A stretch of 64,000 nucleotides of DNA from Roseiarcus sp963782255. GTDB taxonomy: Bacteria; Pseudomonadota; Alphaproteobacteria; Rhizobiales; Beijerinckiaceae. The position numbers and the translations under genes are program-made. Below the pieces are notes generated by a model that saw nothing but the letters and a program-made list of their open reading frames with translations, was not told the DNA's origin and ran no database searches. How positions within the stretch are numbered: the first letter of the stretch is position 1; each line of letters starts with the position of its first letter. The DNA lies in NCBI GenBank assembly GCA_963782255.1, contig CAWAIS010000001.1, positions 2,046,001-2,110,000 of the forward strand. Reading direction: 5' to 3'. Shown here in pieces: positions 58,901 through 64,000 of the stretch.

Positions 58901-59769
58901 TGCGTCTTGGTCGCGAGCGCCTTGTCGAGCGCGTCCAATTGCCCCATCATCCATGCCTGATAGGTCGCGTTCGGGGGCTCGGTCTCGGAGACCCCAACGA
59001 CCGGGATGTTGTTAGCCTTGGCTAGATCCACGAGTTTCCCCACCGCCGGTTCGCTCGCCTGGGCGTTGTAGAGCATCGCCTTCACCTTGTGGCCTTTGAG
59101 GTCGTTCTCGAAGCCAGCGACTTCCGACGGGGTCGGTTCGGCGTTGTTCATAATCGCCAGCGCATATTTCTCGTTGTGGACCTTGAGGCCGATCAGCCCG
59201 GCCTGGTAGCCGAACACCGGCTCGGACGCGGTGATGGGCTGGCCGGCGAAGGACTTGCGCATGGCGGCGATCTTTTCGTCGATCGGCTTCAGCGAATCGA
59301 CGAACTTCGCGTAGCCCTGTTGGTAGTCGGCCTTGTGCGCTGGATCGACGGCGATCAAGTCGGCGACCAGCGCCTTCCCCGCGGCTTTCATATAGGCCGG
59401 GTCATACCAGAGATGTGGGTTGTCGCCGGCTTTATGGCCGACCAGCTTGCCGACATTGATTTCCTTGCGGCCGGGCGCGTTGTGGGCGCTGAGCAGCTTC
59501 TCCATCCAAGGGTCGTAATCGACGCCATTGACGATGACGACCTTGGCGTCGGTCAGGTCCTTGGCGGTTTCCGGGCTCGCCTCGAAGAGATGCGGATCCT
59601 GGTCCGGACTGCTGAGAATGCTGGTCACCGCGACATTGTCGCCGCCGATCTGCTTGGCCATGTCGCCATAGAAATTTTCGGCCGCGACGACCTTGACCGG
59701 GTCCGCCAGCGCCGGCGCGGTCAGGCCGAGAAAGGCCGCCGCCACGAAAAGATAGAGCTTGTTGGTCAT
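58897..59769 (-). CDS. znuA: Zinc ABC transporter substrate-binding protein
   Basis: The 290-residue periplasmic protein has a signal peptide (LYLFVAAAFLGLTAPALA) and the cluster A-I binding-protein layout: VVAAENFYGDMAKQIGG, SSPDQDPHLFEASPETAKDL, then NPHLWYDPAYMKA. The His of DPH and NPH are zinc ligands. The His-rich loop of many ZnuA proteins is absent. GGAGG precedes ATG 59769, and a Zur box lies 35 bases upstream. It heads the znuACB operon. Confidence 0.92.
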   Translation of the reverse strand: MTNKLYLFVAAAFLGLTAPALADPVKVVAAENFYGDMAKQIGGDNVAVTSILSSPDQDPHLFEASPETAKDLTDAKVVIVNGVDYDPWMEKLLSAHNAPGRKEINVGKLVGHKAGDNPHLWYDPAYMKAAGKALVADLIAVDPAHKADYQQGYAKFVDSLKPIDEKIAAMRKSFAGQPITASEPVFGYQAGLIGLKVHNEKYALAIMNNAEPTPSEVAGFENDLKGHKVKAMLYNAQASEPAVGKLVDLAKANNIPVVGVSETEPPNATYQAWMMGQLDALDKALATKTQ

Positions 59770-59804
59770 GCATCCGCCTCCAGGTGGGTTCCGAGTCAAC
59801 GCTA

Positions 59805-59814
59805 TGTTATAACA
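59805..59814. promoter_or_regulatory. Zur box between znuA and zur
   Basis: TGTTATAACA is a perfect dyad within TATGTTATAACAATG. It lies between the divergent znuA and zur genes and matches the box at 57231. Zinc-bound Zur would repress znuACB and perhaps zur. Confidence 0.78.
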
Positions 59815-59892
59815 ATGCGAGGCGCAACCCAACGGACCCGATGGGCGACCAGCGGTGTTGATCATGCTAAGGGTTAGCCGATCGAGGCGAAT

Positions 59893-60384
59893 ATGACGAA
59901 CGCGTGCGGTTGTTCACATGATCCGGCAAACTGGGCCGCGAGGGTCGAGCTTTCCTGCTCGCGCCAGGGGGTCCAGCTGACGCCGCTGCGACGGCGCGTG
60001 CTCGACATCTTCAGCGACAGCGTCGCCCCGCTCGGGGCCTATGCGATCCTGGAGGAATTGTCGCGCCGCGAGGGCAAGCAAGTCGCGCCGCCGACCGTGT
60101 ATCGGACGCTCGACTTCTTCATCGAGCACGGCTTCGTGCACAAGATCGAGACCGTGAACGCCTATGCCCCTTGCGAGCATCTCGGCCATGCGCACCACGG
60201 CATGCTGCTCATCTGCAAATCCTGCGGGCGAAGCGAGGAAATCGAGGACGCCGACGTCATGGCGACGATCCGCGATTCGGCCGGCGCCGCAGGCTTTATC
60301 CTCGGGCGGGTCACGGTGGAAGCGCAAGGCCTCTGCCGGAAATGCGCGCTGGACCAATCGCGCGAGGCGCGACCCCCCGCCTAG
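59893..60384 (+). CDS. zur: Zinc uptake regulator, Fur family
   Basis: The 163-residue product has the Fur-type winged helix (QLTPLRRRVLDIFSDSVAPL and PTVYRTLDFFIEHGFVHKIE) and the metal sites of Zur: HAHHGMLLICKSCG with CxxC and a C-terminal LCRKCALD, together forming the structural four-Cys zinc site, plus the His-rich sensory region. It is divergent from znuACB with a Zur box in the gap. Iron-sensing Fur is less likely given the neighbours. Confidence 0.93.
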   Translation: MTNACGCSHDPANWAARVELSCSRQGVQLTPLRRRVLDIFSDSVAPLGAYAILEELSRREGKQVAPPTVYRTLDFFIEHGFVHKIETVNAYAPCEHLGHAHHGMLLICKSCGRSEEIEDADVMATIRDSAGAAGFILGRVTVEAQGLCRKCALDQSREARPPA

Positions 60385-60408
60385 ACAGGGGCGAAATCGA
60401 CCCTACCA

Positions 60409-61248
60409 ATGGAGTTTTGGTTCGCGAAGGCGCGCGGCTTCGCGGGCGCGCTCAAAGGGGAAATCACTTTGTCGTATTTTCTGTCGAGCCTTCCGCTCTG
60501 GATCACCATACTCCTGCTCGTGGTGATCCCGACTGCGATCGCAATGATCCTGCAGGGGCTCATCCACCGCTGGGTTGGAGTCGAGAGGCTTGCCCAGAAC
60601 AATGAGATCGCCGGTTTCAAGTTCGCGACGGTGGGCGTCATCTACGCCGTGCTTCTCGCCTTCACGGTGATCGTTGTGTGGGAGAAATTCAGCGCGGCCG
60701 AAGCTGCCGTCGATCAGGAAGCCGCCTCGATCGCCGCGCTTTTTCGTTATGCCGAGGGCGCTCAGCCCGAAGCGGTCGCGTTGCGGACGGCGATCCTGAA
60801 CTATGCGAAGGCGGCGATTACAGACGAGTGGCCGGCGATGGCGCACGAAAAGGAGAGCCACGCGACCACGCGCGCGCTCAACGCCGTCTACAGCGCTGCG
60901 CTCGCTCTCAATCGCACCGGGGCAAGAGATACGGCCGACATGAGCGAGGTTTTCGCGCAGATCGACAACGTGACGGCGTCCCGGCGCATTAGGCTCCACC
61001 TAGCGACGGGGCTCGTCCCGAACGTCATTTGGGCGGCCCTCTTCGCTGGGGGCTTTCTGACGATCGGCTTCACCCTGTTCTTCGGCAGCAAAAACCTGCT
61101 GGCGCAAGTCACGATGACGGGCGTACTGTCGATTCTGGTCACGCTGGGCCTGGTTGTGATCGTTTCGATCGATCACCCGTTCACCGGCCCGGTGCAAGTT
61201 CGCCCCGACCCGCTCGCGGACGTGCTTGCGGACCTGGAACAGCCTTGA
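60409..61248 (+). CDS. DUF4239 (bestrophin-like) membrane protein
   Basis: The 279-residue product has four membrane helices: LWITILLLVVIPTAIAMIL, FATVGVIYAVLLAFTVIVVW, VIWAALFAGGFLTIGFTLFF and MTGVLSILVTLGLVVIVSI, then DHPFTGPVQV. This is a complete DUF4239 protein of unknown function. ATG 60409 has no clear ribosome site; a TTG at 60469 with AAAGGGG 8 bases upstream is a good alternative start just before the first helix. A fragment of the same family lies at 23861. Confidence 0.85.
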   Translation: MEFWFAKARGFAGALKGEITLSYFLSSLPLWITILLLVVIPTAIAMILQGLIHRWVGVERLAQNNEIAGFKFATVGVIYAVLLAFTVIVVWEKFSAAEAAVDQEAASIAALFRYAEGAQPEAVALRTAILNYAKAAITDEWPAMAHEKESHATTRALNAVYSAALALNRTGARDTADMSEVFAQIDNVTASRRIRLHLATGLVPNVIWAALFAGGFLTIGFTLFFGSKNLLAQVTMTGVLSILVTLGLVVIVSIDHPFTGPVQVRPDPLADVLADLEQP

Positions 61249-61296
61249 GCCGGGCTCCTCTCCTTCGCGAGAGGAGAGGAGCTTTGAGACGTCCGC

Positions 61297-61650
61297 TCAG
61301 TAGCAGACGTTGACCAGCTGATTGCCGATATAGACCCCGGCCGCATTATAAACCGGCTGGTACTGGTAGCAGCCGCCATAGCCGCCGTAATAGTACGGGG
61401 ACGCTAACGAGCCGATGATGGCGCCCGCGGCGAGGCCGCCGACCACGGCAGGACCCCACCCCCAGCCCCCTCCATGCCAACCGCCTCCGCGCCAGCCGCC
61501 ATAGCCGCCGCGCCAGCCCCCTCCGTGCCACCCGCCGCCGTGCCAGCCACCGCCGCCATGGAAGTAAGCGGCGTCAGACGTTGTAGCCGTCGCGCCGAAC
61601 AGCAGCGCCGCGACCGAAGTTGCAGCCACGCATTTCAATATCTTGCGCAT
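61297..61650 (-). CDS. Gly/Trp/His-rich exported protein
   Basis: The 117-residue product has a signal peptide (CVAATSVAALLFGATATTSDA) followed by repeats of GGWHGG and GGWRGG (residues 33-65), a hydrophobic AVVGGLAAGAIIGSLAS and a Cys-containing tail (GGCYQYQPVYNAAGVYIGNQ). It resembles small low-complexity envelope proteins of Hyphomicrobiales. GGAGG lies upstream of the ATG. Function is unknown; histidines could bind metal. Confidence 0.8.
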   Translation of the reverse strand: MRKILKCVAATSVAALLFGATATTSDAAYFHGGGGWHGGGWHGGGWRGGYGGWRGGGWHGGGWGWGPAVVGGLAAGAIIGSLASPYYYGGYGGCYQYQPVYNAAGVYIGNQLVNVCY

Positions 61651-61956
61651 GATGACCTCCGTTCCGTTTCGAAGACGCCGTCACAAATTCGAGGCAGCCG
61701 AGCGGGACGACGACGTTCGCTGAGCTTCGCCCCGGCGCAATCTCGGACCGCCTCCCACGTAAAAACGCGCGACGGCCCGAAACGGTTTCAAGACGCGAAG
61801 CTGCTGATTACGGAGTCTAACGGTGAAACCGTCGAACCTGCGTCGGAATGGCGGCGACGGTCTGGAAATGCCGTTTCGCGCGGTAAACTTATCGTGCTCG
61901 GCTGATCCTCGACATGAAAAGCGTTCATGTTTGCCGATCCCGCGTTTCACGGGAAC
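61651..61956. other. Intergenic stretch, nothing identified
   Basis: About 300 bases between two minus-strand genes. No credible frame, repeat or strong hairpin was found. Confidence 0.45.
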
Positions 61957-62376
61957 TCACCACCAAAGGCCGGGCGTCGCCAATTCCACCAGCGCTCCGT
62001 CGGGATCGCGAAAGTAGAGACTCGAACCGCCGCGCGGCCAGCGATACTCGCCTGCGACCGGGATCTCGCGTCGCTCAAGCCGCGCCCGCCATGCGTCGAG
62101 ATCGGCGGCGGCGATCGAGAAGGCCAGATGCAGGCGCCCGCGTCCGTCGTGGCCGGGAATTACGCCGCGCGCATCGACCACGTCCTCCTCCGTTGCGCCG
62201 GCCTGGAATACGAGCAGGACGTGGCGGGCGGCGACCTCGAAGGCGACCAGTCGCGGGCTGTCGACCAGCGTCTTGAAGCCGAACAGATCGCGATAGAACG
62301 CCGAGGTGCGTCCGACATCGGCGGCGTAGAGCGAGGTTTCCAAGAGGCCTTCGACCGCCGGCGCCTGGTCCTGCAT
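61957..62376 (-). CDS. VOC-family (glyoxalase fold) protein
   Basis: The 139-residue product has a VOC layout: GLLETSLYAADVGRTSAFYR, DLFGFKTLVDSPRLVAFEV, GRLHLAFSIAAADLDAWRAR and SLYFRDPDGALVELATPGLW, with the expected metal ligands His and Glu. Members include glyoxalases, dioxygenases and fosfomycin-resistance enzymes. GGAGG is 7 bases before ATG 62376 and only 1 before ATG 62382, so I prefer the former. No partner gene suggests the substrate. Confidence 0.85.
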   Translation of the reverse strand: MQDQAPAVEGLLETSLYAADVGRTSAFYRDLFGFKTLVDSPRLVAFEVAARHVLLVFQAGATEEDVVDARGVIPGHDGRGRLHLAFSIAAADLDAWRARLERREIPVAGEYRWPRGGSSLYFRDPDGALVELATPGLWW

Positions 62377-62563
62377 CGCCATTCCTCCAGCTCCGGTTTC
62401 TGACGCCGCAAGCCGCCGTTCATGTAGGACGCGAAGGAGATTTGCCAACCATGGGCGCGGCGCCCGCAAGGGAGCATCGCGGCGGGACGGTTGCTGCCCG
62501 CTACAGCGATCCGAACACGGCTTGGCCTTGCAGAGCGCCTGCGCCGCCGATATTCCTTGAGTC

Positions 62564-62869
62564 ATGTTGCGATATTCTGACCGCCGAACGCCGCCAAGCC
62601 GCGCACTAGCGCCGAGTCTGCGGATCGTCGTGACGCTCCCGCTCACAATCGCCGCGCTGTGCCTCGTTCTCCGCCTCCCCACCCCTGCCCACGCCCAGTC
62701 GCCGCTGATTCAAGGTTGGCTCGCTGTGAATACGCAGTGCAAAGGTGGCCCGAGCGATGATCCCAAGACGCAGGAAGCGTGCAAAAGGCGGGATCAGCTC
62801 AGCGCGAGGCTGAAGCGCAGGGGCTGTCTTTACCAGGAGGACGGCGACTGGTGGAAATGCCACCATTAG
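62564..62869 (+). CDS. Small exported Cys-containing protein
   Basis: The 101-residue product has a signal peptide (IVVTLPLTIAALCLVLRLPT, cleavage near AHAQ) and a 55-residue mature part, QSPLIQGWLAVNTQCKGGPS, with three cysteines and the end YQEDGDWWKCHH. The pattern of a short, basic, Cys-containing periplasmic protein is common in this order, but I cannot name a function. Confidence 0.6.
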   Translation: MLRYSDRRTPPSRALAPSLRIVVTLPLTIAALCLVLRLPTPAHAQSPLIQGWLAVNTQCKGGPSDDPKTQEACKRRDQLSARLKRRGCLYQEDGDWWKCHH

Positions 62870-63060
62870 TCCCCTTCAGGAGCCTCTCGCATTCCACCCT
62901 TGCCTGCCCTCCGCGATCCTCACATGCAAATAGGCGCCCTATTGCTTCGCGCGACGTGACCTCTCTCACAGCGTCCCCCTTAGAGATGGTGTAACCCGGA
63001 AGTCGCGGGCGGGGACCGCCACGAGGATCGCATTGATGTCAGCGCACCGGGGGGCCGTCC

Positions 63061-63567
63061 ATGTTGACCTACTATTACGCTCTTATCAGCAATCCGTGCG
63101 AGCGCACTGCAAACGCCTTGTTTGAGTATCTGCGGGCTCATCCGGGGTGCTTGCACACACTGGAGCCGGAGGATTGGCGCGCGATACGACGCGCCGTCGC
63201 CGCCGCGTCGTATCACTACGAGCATGAATACGCGGCAGAAGCCGAAGGGTTCATGGCTAGCCCGACCAGCGGGTGCTTCACTAGCAGAGCGACGCAGTCC
63301 GCTTCAGGATCGTCGACTGCTCGGCCTCGCGCTTTCCTAAGAAACATCCGCCCGGGCGGTATCGAGCCCCGCCTCACGCAGGACAAATCCCAGCGACTTC
63401 GCGCGACGTTGAAGATTTTTCAAAACACGCTGTTTGTAGCGATCTTCGTAGTATGTGGCGCCGGGATCGGCGTAGGCCATGCCGTGCCGAAGCGTGTTGT
63501 AGAACAGAACCGCGATCTTGCGCGCGGTGGCGGTGATCGCCTTCGCCTTGCCCACCCGCGCCGATAA
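63061..63567 (+). CDS. Uncharacterised frame running into an IS110 element
   Basis: From ATG 63061 the first 65 residues (MLTYYYALISNPCERTANAL, LRAHPGCLHTLEPEDWRAIR) look like a real small protein with an even composition. After about residue 80 the frame runs antisense to the IS110 transposase and is probably meaningless. The original 3' end may have been displaced by the insertion. Confidence 0.35.
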   Translation: MLTYYYALISNPCERTANALFEYLRAHPGCLHTLEPEDWRAIRRAVAAASYHYEHEYAAEAEGFMASPTSGCFTSRATQSASGSSTARPRAFLRNIRPGGIEPRLTQDKSQRLRATLKIFQNTLFVAIFVVCGAGIGVGHAVPKRVVEQNRDLARGGGDRLRLAHPRR

Positions 63568-64000
63568 CCGGCGGTAGAACGCGCCCAGCGCAGTGTCGGT
63601 TCGCCCCACCGTGCCGGCGGCAAGGCGCAACAACGACGCGGCCCGATTGCTGGTGCGTCGCGTTTTCGACGACAGCACCTTGCCTCCGGAAATCTTGTTG
63701 TGCGGCGCGAGCGCCAGCCATGACGTGAAGTGCTTCGCTGTCGGCCAGGCCGCCAGGTTGGTCCCACACTCTCCGACCAGCTTCAGCGCCAGATACGGCC
63801 CCAGGCCATTGATCTGGGTCAGGTCCACGCCGAGGATCGCATGGAGCGCGCCGCGAGCGTCGAAGGCCGGCGCATTGGGCTGGTGTGTCCTTTGCCTGAC
63901 GGGCAGAAGCTTGCTCGCGGGTGGTGGAGCGTTCTTCTTCAGCCGCTTCAGGATCGCTTCGATCTGCTCGTCGCAGGCCGTCACCTTGGTCTGATAAACT
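63337..64000 (-). CDS. IS110-family transposase, C-terminal part
   Basis: The gene enters from the right edge and ends at 63337. The visible 220 residues hold the C-terminal (Tnp) domain of IS110-type recombinases: INGLGPYLALKLVGECGTNL, LAPHNKISGGKVLSSKTRRT, with the catalytic Ser region, then RRLSARVGKAKAITATARKI and DRYKQRVLKNLQRRAKSLGF. The N-terminal DEDD RuvC-like domain is outside. IS110 elements use a non-coding bridge RNA, which may lie next to this gene. No left element end could be fixed by eye. Confidence 0.85.
   Translation of the reverse strand, partial: VYQTKVTACDEQIEAILKRLKKNAPPPASKLLPVRQRTHQPNAPAFDARGALHAILGVDLTQINGLGPYLALKLVGECGTNLAAWPTAKHFTSWLALAPHNKISGGKVLSSKTRRTSNRAASLLRLAAGTVGRTDTALGAFYRRLSARVGKAKAITATARKIAVLFYNTLRHGMAYADPGATYYEDRYKQRVLKNLQRRAKSLGFVLREAGLDTARADVS

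Overview
High-GC alphaproteobacterial chromosome, most likely Hyphomicrobiales. The call rests on conserved gene orders: rlpA-dac-tmk-holB-metG-tatD-MBL on the minus strand (25.5-33.0 kb), merR next to ihfA (38.3-39.3 kb) and rpsF-rpsR-DUF2232-rplI (43.1-45.5 kb). No marker pins the genus. Housekeeping blocks alternate with accessory stretches that hold many broken genes.

Layout. 0-3.4 kb: end of a hybrid kinase, an FAD monooxygenase, then gene debris (cupin, TPP enzyme, HxlR regulator). 3.4-8.3 kb: paoCBA aldehyde oxidoreductase operon with a divergent TetR regulator and a palindromic operator. 8.3-10 kb: broken integrase and a flavoprotein stub. 10-17.1 kb: LysR regulator, a 100-bp repeat, a sulfite-oxidase-like/flavin reductase/DUF6510 trio, a second copy of the repeat, an exported protein of unknown function, a frameshifted small exported protein and an exported vanadium-haloperoxidase-like enzyme. 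I consider this the best candidate for an undescribed redox system. 17.1-24.2 kb: hairpin cluster, damaged toxin-antitoxin pair, monooxygenase/cupin operon with MarR regulator, HMG-CoA reductase, HxlR/NAD-binding pair. 24.3-33.0 kb: peptidase and housekeeping genes. 33.3-33.5 kb: a possible small RNA. 33.8-38.1 kb: IS1595 element and truncated genes ending at tRNA-Pro. 38.3-52 kb: MerR, IHF, SDR, a stress cluster (hemerythrin/KGG, DUF2795, YciE-like), ribosomal proteins, galM, UDG, NYN, FAH, HAD, argC. 52-53 kb: a PEP-CTERM-type surface protein. 53-55 kb: recJ. 55-60.4 kb: zinc homeostasis, with an ArsR-metallothionein operon and a Zur/ZnuABC set with two Zur-box-like palindromes. 60.4-64 kb: membrane and exported proteins and the end of an IS110 transposase.

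Caution on frameshifts. At least nine genes carry single-base indels, several at homopolymers. One is tmk, which is normally essential, so some of these breaks may be sequence errors rather than true pseudogenes. Each affected entry says where the break lies.
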